DNA of 64,000 nucleotides, taken from Tengunoibacter tsumagoiensis (lineage in GTDB: Bacteria > Chloroflexota > Ktedonobacteria > Ktedonobacterales > Ktedonobacteraceae). The notes under the pieces are model-generated. The model searched no databases, was not told the origin of the DNA, and was given only the letters and a program-made list of their open reading frames with translations. Numbering within the stretch: the stretch's first letter is position 1; the number at the start of each line of letters is the position of its first letter. The translations under genes and the position numbers were made by a program. This document shows, in pieces, positions 18,986 to 27,819 of this stretch. The stretch lies in NCBI RefSeq assembly GCF_003967535.1, contig NZ_BIFR01000001.1:4711001-4775000 (forward strand), given 5' to 3'.

Positions 18986-19436
18986 ACGACATCTTCTCGT
19001 TGACACGCAAGGCTTCGTTCTGGCGGTCAAAGTGCATACCGCGGGCTTGACCGACCGCAAGAGCGCTCCTCTGCTGTTGGCCGGGCAAAAAGAATACTTC
19101 CCACGAGTTTCGTATCTGTTCGCTGATCGGGGATACACTGGGCCGCTTCTTGATTGGATCAAAGAGCACCTTGGCTGGGAACCGGAGATTGTCCCTCATG
19201 AACACAACGACTCCCAGAGCGATTGGGTGCTCGTCAATGGGGAACCGGTCAAGATTGCCAAACCAAAAGGCGGTTTTCAGGTTCAACGAAAACGATGGGT
19301 TGTTGAACGCACCTTTGCCTGGCTCACGCGGTTTCGTCGCTTGGCGCGCGATTATGAGGGTCTCCCTTCGAGCAGTGAGGCTCTTATCCAGATCGCTGCG
19401 ATCCGTCTCTTTTTGACGCGTTTGGCTCCTTTCTAG
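18870..19436 (+). CDS. IS5-family transposase, C-terminal frame (OrfB)
   Basis: This frame carries the rest of the DDE catalytic domain: GRKRHLLVDT, the second Asp in LFADRGYTG and the Glu in RWVVERTFAWLTRFRRL. Similarity to transposases begins only at the A9 run (codon near 18963); the part before it is translation of OrfA in another phase. Production of active enzyme requires slippage at 18964-18972. If no slippage occurs the element is dead. Confidence 0.85.
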   Translation: MAEKRNPVRSSSTANRSKPVPSEASSVGSMREKKIWGRKRHLLVDTQGFVLAVKVHTAGLTDRKSAPLLLAGQKEYFPRVSYLFADRGYTGPLLDWIKEHLGWEPEIVPHEHNDSQSDWVLVNGEPVKIAKPKGGFQVQRKRWVVERTFAWLTRFRRLARDYEGLPSSSEALIQIAAIRLFLTRLAPF

Positions 19437-19572
19437 GCCTTTGCGTTTATCTTAAGACACACTCTTAGCAAAAGCAGTACAATAAGGAAAGATTAGTGCC
19501 CGTTTGCTTAGCAAAAGCAGTACAATAAAGAAAGAGAATCATGCGTTCACTCCTGAAAGGACGAAGAGATAG

Positions 19573-20274
19573 GTGGAAAAAGATCAGCCCATTGCTGTAT
19601 TGGATGAGCTCAATTGTCTTCTGGACCATATCCATACCTATCTCCATGATAAGGCCAGGGCTTCGGATGTCCAGCTACTGATTATCAGTCTGCGCCAACT
19701 CTTTGAGATCTCCGATGACCTCTTTCGACATATACTTCCTGGCCTGCACACCACAACAATCGCCACAATGCATGAGCAGCTCATTCGTAAGCGGCTCTGG
19801 TTGCAGATCCATGACCTCCTGCGCGCTATCGAGAAGCTCTCTCCACTCTGTCGCCTCTTAAGTGAAGTGACACTGAGCTTGATTATAGCTCTTGATGAGC
19901 TCCCTACGAACCCATACGCGAACGCTCCTTCACCTCAATCCTCTCCAGAAGCATGGCAACATACACAACGCATCCTCGCAGAACGTATCCACTCCTGGCG
20001 GCGAGGCAAACGACAATCCTTTAGCTTGCTATTTGCACAACAGAATGCGCTCTTCCCTCTCCCAATGATGGATAAAGCCTTCAGCTTGCTTTTAGAAAAC
20101 CTGGAGATCCTCTTTCAAGAAACCCTTCCCACTTTTTCTACCCTTCAGTCTCATGATCATGAGCCAGCCCTTATGCTCCTGCTGGACCAACTACAACGGA
20201 CCGATCAGGCCCTTATCCAGAGCGAGCTACTCCTCGAACCATTGGAACTTTTAAAGAAATTTTATACATCTTAA
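19573..20274 (+). CDS. Hypothetical helical protein
   Basis: A 233-residue, leucine-rich, almost entirely alpha-helical soluble protein with a GTG start. There is no transmembrane segment, Cys cluster or recognised motif. It lies 42 bases past the tandem repeat that hosts the insertion sequence, and its promoter region probably lies in or near that repeat. Function unknown. Confidence 0.6.
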   Translation: MEKDQPIAVLDELNCLLDHIHTYLHDKARASDVQLLIISLRQLFEISDDLFRHILPGLHTTTIATMHEQLIRKRLWLQIHDLLRAIEKLSPLCRLLSEVTLSLIIALDELPTNPYANAPSPQSSPEAWQHTQRILAERIHSWRRGKRQSFSLLFAQQNALFPLPMMDKAFSLLLENLEILFQETLPTFSTLQSHDHEPALMLLLDQLQRTDQALIQSELLLEPLELLKKFYTS

Positions 20275-20497
20275 ACTACCCCAGATATCTTATTTCTGCT
20301 TGATAGCTTTATACCAGATGAGGTCAACGCGGGTACTTTCCGGGTACTTTCAAATAAGAAAGTGATCTCAACCATAATAACAAGGTCTTAACAGGTCCAT
20401 AACCATAATTACGCACCCTTCATAGTAAGTTCCAACTATACTCATGATCAGCAGGTCCAGAAAGGTTATGCCCTACACATAGATTGGAAGCAGAAAC

Positions 20498-21352
20498 ATG
20501 CAGACTACCATAAAGACGACGATAGACAATAACCAGCGATCTTCTGCCAATGACATTATCACGACAGCAGATCTTCTGCGATGGGCAGATAATGATCAAA
20601 ACCCTGCCGATCACGTAAAGAGGCTTCTTCAGGCAGGCGCGACGCAGGTCGCGCTGGTCGCAATCACCCTCCACTTTGCGCCAGATTCAGACAATGGACA
20701 GGAGCCTATACAGGCCCGGAGTCTTCTGTACTTTCTGGATTACTTACGACCTCTGGTACGCAAAACGGATTCTGTCTGCATGCAAGGGTATACATACTAC
20801 TTCTTCCTGCTGGACGCAACTATCCATGGTGGCGAGATCGTGCAGAGAAGATTATGGGAAAGCCTGCTCTGGTGTGTACATAATACAAACGAGCCCGATA
20901 TATACCGCCCCAGCCAGATGGCAATTGGCTATAGCGCCTATCCAGCACCACAAAAGTCTATTCAACACTTCCTTGCTACAGCTCGCATAGCCCGCATCAG
21001 TTTTGATGTACCAGAAGCACTATCGGAACAGATGGCGCAGGCCCCGCACCAGGAAGAGCTGAGAGAACAATTAAAAGAGCAGTCACGCCAATTGGGGATT
21101 CCTTATGTAGCCAATCTGCCCCGTCGCTTGCCCAATAAGGTGAAACGGCTGGTTGCTCTTCAATTAGCACAGGAGCTCTGCTGCTATCCTCTCGGTCTCG
21201 AACGCGATCACCTTACTGTCGCGATGGGTAATCCTCCAGATCCAAACGTGCTGATGCGACTCACACAGATCACAGGGATGCAGATCTTCCCTGTTCTCGC
21301 TCATCCTCTGGAGATTAATCAAGCCCTACAATGTCTGCAAAACGCCGGGTAA
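20498..21352 (+). CDS. Degenerate GGDEF domain fused to an MshEN-like domain
   Basis: Residues ~20-190 have the outline of a GGDEF domain (VALVAITLHF, LVRKTDSV, MAIGYSAYP near the end). The signature loop itself is MQGYTYYFFLL, so the diguanylate cyclase active site is missing. Residues ~205-284 resemble the MshEN/T2SSE N-terminal domain (IPYVANLPRRLP, LTVAMGNPPDPNVL, GMQIFPVLAHPLEI). MshEN domains of secretion ATPases bind cyclic di-GMP. The protein may be a c-di-GMP-responsive or scaffolding factor rather than an enzyme. It is a single gene ended by a strong hairpin. Confidence 0.7.
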   Translation: MQTTIKTTIDNNQRSSANDIITTADLLRWADNDQNPADHVKRLLQAGATQVALVAITLHFAPDSDNGQEPIQARSLLYFLDYLRPLVRKTDSVCMQGYTYYFFLLDATIHGGEIVQRRLWESLLWCVHNTNEPDIYRPSQMAIGYSAYPAPQKSIQHFLATARIARISFDVPEALSEQMAQAPHQEELREQLKEQSRQLGIPYVANLPRRLPNKVKRLVALQLAQELCCYPLGLERDHLTVAMGNPPDPNVLMRLTQITGMQIFPVLAHPLEINQALQCLQNAG

Positions 21353-21430
21353 TCAGGCCATTGTTGTCGTCAGGAAGCTCATGGCTTGAGAACCAGAGAC
21401 ACGCGATGATAACTATCTTAGCGGACATAG

Positions 21431-21491
21431 TAAACGCAGGACCTGCCTCATTTGACGTTTTAGCGCCAGAATGAGGCAGGTCCTGCGTTTA
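21431..21491. terminator. Bidirectional hairpin between convergent genes
   Basis: Perfect 22-bp arms (21431-21452 and 21470-21491) lie between the MshEN gene (plus) and sat (minus). They can serve both. Confidence 0.75.
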
Positions 21492-21533
21492 CTAGACCAG
21501 TTTTATAGAGCTACTGAGAACGGTTGCATCAGG

Positions 21534-22703
21534 CTAGAGGCTGACAGGCTGACGCATCGCATCGATGAGAATCTTCGCAACTTCTGGACGTGAAAACTCA
21601 CGAGGGGGTACCTCACCAGCTTGCAACATCTGACGCACTTTTGTTCCGCTCAGGATGATATGTTGATCGCTTCCATGAGGGCAGGTCTTCTGCGATGCCA
21701 TAGAATCACATTGGCGGCAGAAAAACGTATGATCAAAGAACATTGGGGTGATCCCTAAGGCTGCTGGATCAAATTCGGCAAAGATATATTGGGCATCATA
21801 GGTCCCATAATAGTTGCCAACACCTGCATGATCCCGCCCCACAATAAAGTGTGAACAGCCATAATTCTTACGCATCAACGCATGGAAGATGGCCTCACGA
21901 GGGCCCGCATAGCGCATCGCCGCTGGCAATACGCCGAGAATAACCCGCTGCTGCGGATAATAGTTCTCTAATAACACCTCATAACAGCGCATCCGCACAT
22001 CCGCCGGGATATCATCACCCTTCGTATCACCAACCAGCGGATGAAGATACAGACCATCTACGGTCTCCATTGCGCACTTTTGGATATATTCATGGGCACG
22101 ATGGACAGGATTGCGCGTCTGGAAAGCCACAATCTTCTGCCATCCTCGCTCTGTGAAGAGTGTACGCGACTGAGTAGGAGTGTAACGATACTTCGCGAAG
22201 GTCTGATTCGGCAGATTAAGCACACGCACTGGTCCACCCAGGAGCACATCACCTTGTTGATAGAGAACCTTCACCCCAGGATGCGCCTCATCTTCGGTCC
22301 GATACACCTTCTGCGCTTCTAACTGCTTATCGTAGTGATACTTCTCCTCAACTGTCAGTAAAGCCTGCACAGTTCCTTCCGCAGTAACCAGGGCTACCTG
22401 CGATCCCTCAACAATATTGGCTGCCTGTTCCTCAGAGATAGGTAACGTGATCGGAATGGACCAGGGAAGCCCACTACTGAGATGCATGGTATTTACCACA
22501 CTCAGATAGTCATCGCGCTTAAGAAAGCCTCCTAGAGGGCTATACGCGCCAATTGCAAGCATTTCCAGATCGGCCAGTTGTCGTGAGCCGACAGTAATCT
22601 GAGGAAGTGTCTGAGCACGTTCCAATAACGCTACACGTTCTGCTTCTGATGCCTGATTCAGAATAAGCTCACCACCGTGAGGGGCAATCAATGGCTTCGT
22701 CAT
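21534..22703 (-). CDS. sat: Sulfate adenylyltransferase
   Basis: ATP sulfurylase makes adenosine 5'-phosphosulfate from sulfate and ATP. The 389-residue single-chain (Sat/MET3) form shows QTRNPVHRAHEY (the QxRNPxHxxH nucleotide motif), VGRDHAGVGNYYG and a zinc-binding CRQCDSMASQKTCPH segment typical of bacterial Sat. It is co-transcribed with cysC, which lies 30 bp upstream. Together they supply PAPS or APS for cysteine synthesis or sulfation. AAAGGATG precedes the ATG. Confidence 0.96.
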   Translation of the reverse strand: MTKPLIAPHGGELILNQASEAERVALLERAQTLPQITVGSRQLADLEMLAIGAYSPLGGFLKRDDYLSVVNTMHLSSGLPWSIPITLPISEEQAANIVEGSQVALVTAEGTVQALLTVEEKYHYDKQLEAQKVYRTEDEAHPGVKVLYQQGDVLLGGPVRVLNLPNQTFAKYRYTPTQSRTLFTERGWQKIVAFQTRNPVHRAHEYIQKCAMETVDGLYLHPLVGDTKGDDIPADVRMRCYEVLLENYYPQQRVILGVLPAAMRYAGPREAIFHALMRKNYGCSHFIVGRDHAGVGNYYGTYDAQYIFAEFDPAALGITPMFFDHTFFCRQCDSMASQKTCPHGSDQHIILSGTKVRQMLQAGEVPPREFSRPEVAKILIDAMRQPVSL

Positions 22704-22733
22704 AATTGAGATACATCCTTTTCTAACTGAAGC

Positions 22734-23333
22734 TTACAGATAGCCCAGTGCAGCCAACCGATCGGTTACGGCCTGGGACTCATTGACCTGAGCCTCTTCT
22801 GGTGCCAGGTAGCCCAGTTCTTCCAATTTATCAAGAATACGCTGGACACTGACCTCAACTGGCTCTTGATTCGTTTCAATGACCAACTCAGGCGACTCGG
22901 GTTCTTCATAGGGATCATCCACCCCTGTAAACCCTTTCAGCTTTCCTTCATCAACGAGCTTGTAAAGACCCTTTACATCGCGCTGGCGGCAAACCTCAAT
23001 TGGGCATTTCACATAGATCTCAACAAAATTCCCAATCTCCTGCCGCGCCCACTCGCGTGCCTCACGATAAGGGGCAATCGCCGCTGACACACAGGCAACT
23101 CCATTGCGTGTCAACAGACCACACACAAAGGCGATCCGCTTAATATTGGTATCGCGATCTTCTTTACTAAAACCCAGACCCTTACTTAAATGCGTACGCA
23201 CAACATCGCCATCCAGAATCTCCAGGTTCCGTCCACGCTCACGTAGACGCTGCTGTAACGCCTCAGAGAGCGTACTTTTTCCTGCACCTGAGAGTCCAGT
23301 AAACCAGACAGTGAAACCAACATTCGCCGCCAT
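22734..23333 (-). CDS. cysC: Adenylyl-sulfate kinase
   Basis: APS kinase phosphorylates APS to PAPS. The 199-residue protein has P-loop GLSGAGKSTLSEAL near the N-terminus, the family DGDVVRTHL, and KGLYKLVDEGKLKGFTGVDD substrate-site motif. The C-terminal 25 residues repeat an LGYL pattern (ELGYLAP, AALGYL) also seen in other CysC tails. GGAG precedes the start. First gene of the cysC-sat operon; the region upstream holds no recognised riboswitch. Confidence 0.95.
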   Translation of the reverse strand: MAANVGFTVWFTGLSGAGKSTLSEALQQRLRERGRNLEILDGDVVRTHLSKGLGFSKEDRDTNIKRIAFVCGLLTRNGVACVSAAIAPYREAREWARQEIGNFVEIYVKCPIEVCRQRDVKGLYKLVDEGKLKGFTGVDDPYEEPESPELVIETNQEPVEVSVQRILDKLEELGYLAPEEAQVNESQAVTDRLAALGYL

Positions 23334-24090
23334 AGAGAAACTCCTTGATCGTCATCACTAAAGTCTATTAGCACAAGGTAGAACCTATCATCTGCTCTAT
23401 GCGGCTCTGCACAGAACCCGCTCGTTTCGTTCTTTTCACCTCTTTGTGATCACCTTTGGATCTTCTATCTCGCCATCCTCATTCAGGTGAGAATACTGCC
23501 GCCTATTACTCAATAAAGAGTACACAACCTCTTACGAACAGAGGAGAATGAAAAACAAAAGGAAGTAACGGCAGTCACAGATCCCATTGGAGAAACATCT
23601 CTCCTTTGATCTGCTCATCAGTGCCCACCTCCACTCAGGAAGGAGCAAAATTTCAGAAAAAACAGAGAAAAGTAGGAGAGAGGAATTGCCTAAAAAGAAT
23701 GGTCTTCTCCGCAATATATTGTAACATCAGTTGCTAACAAATACTATCTTTCATCAGCAAAGGAAAATTTTACCGTGTAAAGTAGCAACTCTCCCTCCAA
23801 TCTCTATAGGCAAATTACCTACACATTTCGGATAGTAGACCCGTTCAGTTGAGAGAAGATGCTCTGACTAACAGAAGGATTGAACTTTTTTCCATTCGCG
23901 GTATGTATTTTGAGATCTTTATGTATCTCCTGAGAATAGCGTTGAATCCTTACAAATTGTAAGGGAAACCATGGCGCGATAGAGTCAATTGGGGGTATAG
24001 TAGTACTCAGATAATCACTCGCCTATGCACAGGGCCTAAACCAATGCAGGCAAGATGGAAAAAGACTTTTTTTCGAGGAGTATAAGCAGA
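23334..24090. other. Long divergent intergenic region
   Basis: About 750 bp separate divergently transcribed cysC and the inositol phosphate synthase gene. No gene or T-box/S-box element was recognised; short frames here lack ribosome-binding sites. The one distinctive item is a 17-bp palindrome at 23948-23964. Confidence 0.6.
23948..23964. promoter_or_regulatory. Candidate operator upstream of inositol phosphate synthase
   Basis: CCTTACAAATTGTAAGG is a perfect 8+1+8 inverted repeat, about 125 bp upstream of the ATG. This size and symmetry suit a dimeric repressor or activator. The regulator is unknown. Confidence 0.4.
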
Positions 24091-25239
24091 ATGACACAGG
24101 ATAAAAAAGTACGTGTCGCTATCATTGGAGTGGGAAACTGCGCCAGTGCGCTCGTACAGGGCGTCCAATACTACAAAGACGCCAACGAGGATGACTTTAT
24201 ACCAGGTCTGATGCATGTGAACCTGGGCGGCTACCATATTCGCGATATTGAATTTACCGCCGCATTTGATATAGATACAAATAAAGTTGGCAAAGATCTT
24301 GGAGAGGCCATTTATACCACTCCCAATAATACATATCGCTTTGCCGACGTTCCCCACCTGGGAGTGCCGGTTTATCGCGGTATGACTCACGATGGGCTGG
24401 GAAAATATCTCTCTAAAATTATTACTAAAGCCCCCGGCCAGACTGCCGATATTGTGAAGATTCTGAAAGAGACCAGGACCGATGTCGTCATCAACTATCT
24501 TCCTGTCGGTTCCGAGACAGCAACCAAGTGGTATGTTGAGCAGATCTTGCAGGCAGGAGTGGGTTTTGTCAACTGCATCCCCGTCTTTATTGCTCGCGAG
24601 CAGTACTGGCAGGAGCGCTTCAAAGAACAGAATCTCCCGATGATCGGCGATGATATTAAAAGCCAGGTTGGAGCGACAATTGTCCACCGCATTCTTACCC
24701 GCCTCTTCCGTGAGCGTGGCGTTCGCGTCGAGCGCACGATGCAGTTAAACGTTGGTGGCAATACCGACTTCTACAATATGCTGGAGCGCGATCGCCTGGA
24801 ATCCAAGAAGATCAGCAAGACCAACGCCGTCACCAGTCAGTTGGACTACGATATTGGCGAGAATAACGTGCATATCGGTCCATCAGACTATGTGGCCTGG
24901 CTTGAGGACCGCAAATGGGCCTATATTCGCCTGGAGGGCCGTACCTTTGGGGATGTTCCATTGAATGCTGAGCTAAAGCTTGAGGTCTGGGATTCTCCCA
25001 ACTCAGCCGGTGTGGTTATCGATGCGGTGCGTCTGGTCAAATTAGCTCTGGATCACGGTATTAGTGGCACACTCGAAGGCCCAAGCTCTTACCTGATGAA
25101 ATCTCCTCCTATCCAGTATCATGACGATGTTGCTCGCCAGCTGACAGAAGACTTCATCACACAGTCCACCAGCGACCAGCATCCCGTTGAGAATGCCCAG
25201 GCCAATGGCCATCGTATCGAGACTGCCTCAGAACTGTAA
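24091..25239 (+). CDS. ino1: Myo-inositol-1-phosphate synthase
   Basis: Converts glucose 6-phosphate to inositol 1-phosphate with NAD+, the entry to inositol lipids and related thiols. The 382-residue protein has the NAD-binding AIIGVGNCASALVQG, AFDIDTNKVGKDL, and the conserved NVGGNTDFYNML and SDYVAWLEDRKWAYI segments of the actinobacterial/archaeal-type enzyme. The start at 24091 was chosen because GAGGAG lies upstream of it; ATG 24055 is in frame but has no such signal. The gene is single and is followed by a bidirectional hairpin. Confidence 0.92.
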   Translation: MTQDKKVRVAIIGVGNCASALVQGVQYYKDANEDDFIPGLMHVNLGGYHIRDIEFTAAFDIDTNKVGKDLGEAIYTTPNNTYRFADVPHLGVPVYRGMTHDGLGKYLSKIITKAPGQTADIVKILKETRTDVVINYLPVGSETATKWYVEQILQAGVGFVNCIPVFIAREQYWQERFKEQNLPMIGDDIKSQVGATIVHRILTRLFRERGVRVERTMQLNVGGNTDFYNMLERDRLESKKISKTNAVTSQLDYDIGENNVHIGPSDYVAWLEDRKWAYIRLEGRTFGDVPLNAELKLEVWDSPNSAGVVIDAVRLVKLALDHGISGTLEGPSSYLMKSPPIQYHDDVARQLTEDFITQSTSDQHPVENAQANGHRIETASEL

Positions 25240-25288
25240 AGCTTCGATCTATCCCTTCACAGGCTAGCACAAGCAAATAACGAAAAGT

Positions 25289-25330
25289 TCAGGGAGGAGA
25301 CCAGTCCTGACGGACCAGTCTCCTCCCTGA
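25289..25330. terminator. Bidirectional hairpin between ino1 and csrA
   Basis: Nineteen-base arms (25289-25307 and 25312-25330, two internal mismatches) with a TGAC loop lie between two convergent genes. Confidence 0.75.
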
Positions 25331-25347
25331 CGAACAGCCAGTTGAAA

Positions 25348-25554
25348 TTAATGTGGCTGTGCTGGAGTCACGCCTGAATTTGGTGGGGCCGCATCTGTCA
25401 CATTCGCGCGCAACAGTTCCTCACGCACAATCGTCACATCCGGCGGAGCGCTAATGCCGATTTTCACGCGCTCGCCCTCCACAGCCAACACTGAAATGTT
25501 AATAACCCCAGCAAGCACTATACTTTCTCCAACTTTCCTTCGCAACACAAGCAT
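25348..25554 (-). CDS. csrA: Carbon storage regulator CsrA
   Basis: CsrA is a dimeric RNA-binding protein that blocks or exposes ribosome-binding sites at GGA motifs. The 68-residue protein starts MLVLRRKVGESIVL and contains VKIGISAPPDVTIVREEL, with the RNA-contact Arg residues in place; the Pro/Ala-rich tail is variable. GGGAG lies seven bases before the ATG. In many bacteria csrA neighbours flagellar genes such as fliW; none is present here, but a WhiG/FliA-type sigma factor gene follows 630 bp upstream on the same strand. Confidence 0.93.
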   Translation of the reverse strand: MLVLRRKVGESIVLAGVINISVLAVEGERVKIGISAPPDVTIVREELLRANVTDAAPPNSGVTPAQPH

Positions 25555-26187
25555 GTAAAGCTCCCTTCATGAGAAGCATATCCTAAGCATCAGCGTCCCT
25601 GCGCTGGGACAATCACTAGCAAGGGCGCCTCTTTCAGCGTGACCGCATGACAAGATTCTGTACAGGAACATTGATCGGATCCCACCTCCAGATGACGCCA
25701 GGTGTCAACACACTGGGTAGAGCAAGCAAAGAGTGATTGTGATCTCACTCCTGTTGGTCTTACAAAAAATGCGTCTCATTTATCAGTATACACCTTGCCA
25801 AAGCAATACAATCAATGCTGTACAATCCAGCCCTGACGTTTTTCTGTACTTGCGTCAAACGATCCGAATATTTGAAAGACTCTTGTTGAGGAGCACCTCT
25901 TCTACACCCCGCGGGTAGGGGTCGGCAGCGAGAAGCCTGTACCAGCCTACAAGCGGCTTCCAGCGGGTTACAAGCTCGCCTACGGGCCTCTTCAGGTAAC
26001 CTTGCACTGACAAGATACAGATGCGTGGTTCCAGAACGTCCTTTCATGGCAACTCTTCCTAAGGTGATATCACCAGTACGAGGTTAATACGCTCCATCGC
26101 TATCCTGCTCTCCTCTATCATCATACACCATAGTATCGGCATTCCAAAGGGCGTCAATAGGAAACATAGTACGAGGCTTTTGCGACT
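25555..26187. other. Intergenic region, possible small ORF
   Basis: A minus-strand frame at 25760-26047 (95 codons) has AGGAAGAG before its ATG and spans a GC-rich patch at 25905-26000. It is Arg/Cys-rich with no recognised domain, and I consider it doubtful. Nothing else is seen. Confidence 0.35.
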
Positions 26188-27132
26188 TCAAGAGATTTTT
26201 CTTTTATGACGGGCGGGACCATCGGGGGTAGAATTCGTTTTACCTGTATTTGACGACGGATTAGTAGGATAGGTGCGTGCTCTTCTCTCAACGGTGACTT
26301 TTTGGCTATAGTACTCCTGGCTTTCCTGGGCGACTTTCTCACTGCCTTGTGCTCCTTCATCGCTGCGATATGCATATAATGCTGCTCGCAAACGCATAAT
26401 GGCCTGCATATGAAGTTGACAAACGCGCGATTCAGAGACACTCAATACTTTGCTAATCTCTTTCATTGTCAACTCTTCCTGATAGTATAAAGCCAGTAAA
26501 AGCTTCTCACGCTCTGGCAGATGCTCAATCGCCGCGCTGAGCGTGTCGGTCAACTCTTGATGTTCTGTCTGCTCAACAGGACCTGGGGCTGTGTGGTCCT
26601 CTAAAAGCTCGGCCAGTGACGTGACTTCGTCATCCTGTAAAAAGGAGTTGAGTGGCGCATCTAATGAGAGGACAGAAGCATTCATTTCCATTAACATCTG
26701 ACGATAACGCTCCACTGTGACGCCTAGCTCAACCGCTACCTCCTCTTCTTTTGCCGGACGCCCCAATTTCTGCTCCAACACCGCCAACGCCCCCTCGATC
26801 TGCCTTACACGAGAAATAGCCGAACGCGGCAGCCAGTTCAAAGAACGTAACTGGTCAATAACGGCACCTCGAATACGTACTGTGGCAAATGCCTCAAAAC
26901 GAACTCCACGCGTAGGGTCAAAACGATCAACCGCATTGATCAGGCCAATCATTCCATAACTGATGAGATCTTCGGCCTCCAGTACACCAGTTGGTGGAAT
27001 CCCTAGCCGCCCCACCACAAAACGGACCAGCGGAGCGTATAACGTAATAAGCTCATTACGGAGCTTTTGATCTCTCCTGGCAACGAATAACATCCAGAGG
27101 TCTTGCACTTCTGTGACAGAATCTGTCCCCAT
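26188..27132 (-). CDS. FliA/WhiG-type RNA polymerase sigma factor
   Basis: A 314-residue sigma-70 family factor. Region 2 reads DLISYGMIGLINAVDRFDP, FEAFATVRIRGAVIDQLRSLNW is the typical region 2.4 of the FliA/WhiG branch, and region 4 contains REKLLLALYYQEELTMKEI and SVSESRVCQLHMQAIMRLR. FliA members direct flagellar genes; WhiG members start sporulation in aerial hyphae of Streptomyces. With no flagellar genes nearby and a sporulation operon in the window, a WhiG-like role is the better guess. The start at 27132 has AGGGG upstream. The basic 45-residue C-terminal tail is unusual. Confidence 0.88.
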   Translation of the reverse strand: MGTDSVTEVQDLWMLFVARRDQKLRNELITLYAPLVRFVVGRLGIPPTGVLEAEDLISYGMIGLINAVDRFDPTRGVRFEAFATVRIRGAVIDQLRSLNWLPRSAISRVRQIEGALAVLEQKLGRPAKEEEVAVELGVTVERYRQMLMEMNASVLSLDAPLNSFLQDDEVTSLAELLEDHTAPGPVEQTEHQELTDTLSAAIEHLPEREKLLLALYYQEELTMKEISKVLSVSESRVCQLHMQAIMRLRAALYAYRSDEGAQGSEKVAQESQEYYSQKVTVERRARTYPTNPSSNTGKTNSTPDGPARHKRKIS

Positions 27133-27445
27133 ACGGTACCCCTTTTTCATCTTTGTCTCTCGGCTCACCATTCTCAACCCCGCCACTGCTGAGGAAAAGT
27201 GTAGTATGGAAGCAAGCAAGTTAACATTGACACAGGTCCTATCTTAAGATTGCAAGAGGTCCCGTAGGAGAATGCGGATATAGTTTAAATAGTAGAGGTC
27301 GATAAAAAGAATATATGAGGTTATTGAGTAAGGATAGACCGCTAAACGAGGATGGAGCAGCCACGTAGACGCTCTTGTTCAATGCTCGATCAATAAGGCC
27401 ACGGGTAAAACGTTGTCAGTTATTCGTCCAGGAGTCACCGAGATC

Positions 27446-27730
27446 ATGAAAAATATGCCATCCTCCTCTGCTGGAGGCTCTTCTGATCATTCAGATAAGT
27501 CTGTTAAAAAAGCTGATGCCAAACATTATCGCCCCGATAACTATGAAGAACAGATGTCGCTTGACTATCTTATTCATCAGGGATTTCAATGGGATGAGGC
27601 AGCTACACTCCTGACGATGAAGGAACATCTCTACGATAATCGAGAGATGCGCCAACGGATGGAGGATAATTATCGCATGCAATTTGTGAAATGGCTACGC
27701 GAGCAGGGGCAGATGAGCGATTGGGAATAG
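27446..27730 (+). CDS. Small conserved-looking hypothetical protein
   Basis: A 94-residue hydrophilic protein, acidic/basic mixed, with no transmembrane segment. It contains SLDYLIHQGFQWDEAATLLTM and ends DWE. AGGAG lies 11 bases before ATG 27446; a TTG at 27413 is in frame. It is transcribed divergently from the sigma factor gene and ends at a perfect hairpin. Function unknown. Confidence 0.65.
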   Translation: MKNMPSSSAGGSSDHSDKSVKKADAKHYRPDNYEEQMSLDYLIHQGFQWDEAATLLTMKEHLYDNREMRQRMEDNYRMQFVKWLREQGQMSDWE

Positions 27731-27739
27731 ATGATGTTT

Positions 27740-27791
27740 CAGTATTGTGGCGATACATCGCAAGTTTTTGCGATGTATCGCCACAATACTG
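27740..27791. terminator. Bidirectional hairpin before mutS2
   Basis: Perfect 24-bp arms (27740-27763 and 27768-27791) with a 4-base loop separate two convergent genes. Confidence 0.8.
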
Positions 27792-27819
27792 GGTACGGTC
27801 ACTGGATTTCTCTCAGGGA

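Larger units (their letters stand above)
18500..19464 (+). mobile_element. IS5-family insertion sequence (IS427-like), ~965 bp
   Basis: Terminal inverted repeats GAGTGTGTCCTAA (left, from 18500) and its complement TTAAGACACACTC (right, ending 19464) bracket two overlapping transposase frames. The flanks share TTA (or CTTAG if the ends are placed one base inward), consistent with the short target duplication of this family. The element sits inside a 43-bp tandem repeat. Confidence 0.88.
18457..19530. repeat. 43-bp tandem repeat split by the insertion sequence
   Basis: The sequence starting GCAAAAG, passing through TACAATAAGGAAAGATTAG and ending GTTTGCTTA recurs with a 43-bp period. One copy ends at the left edge of the insertion sequence (about 18457-18500). 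A complete copy and a further partial copy lie to the right of it (about 19466-19530). Confidence 0.8.

Noticed and set aside
23334..24054. T-box or SAM riboswitch upstream of cysC
   Set aside because: No T-box sequence or SAM-I core was found on the minus strand; only small hairpins.
25760..26047. Arg/Cys-rich 95-codon frame as a firm gene
   Set aside because: A fair ribosome-binding site exists but composition is odd and no family is recognised; kept only as a remark in the intergenic entry.
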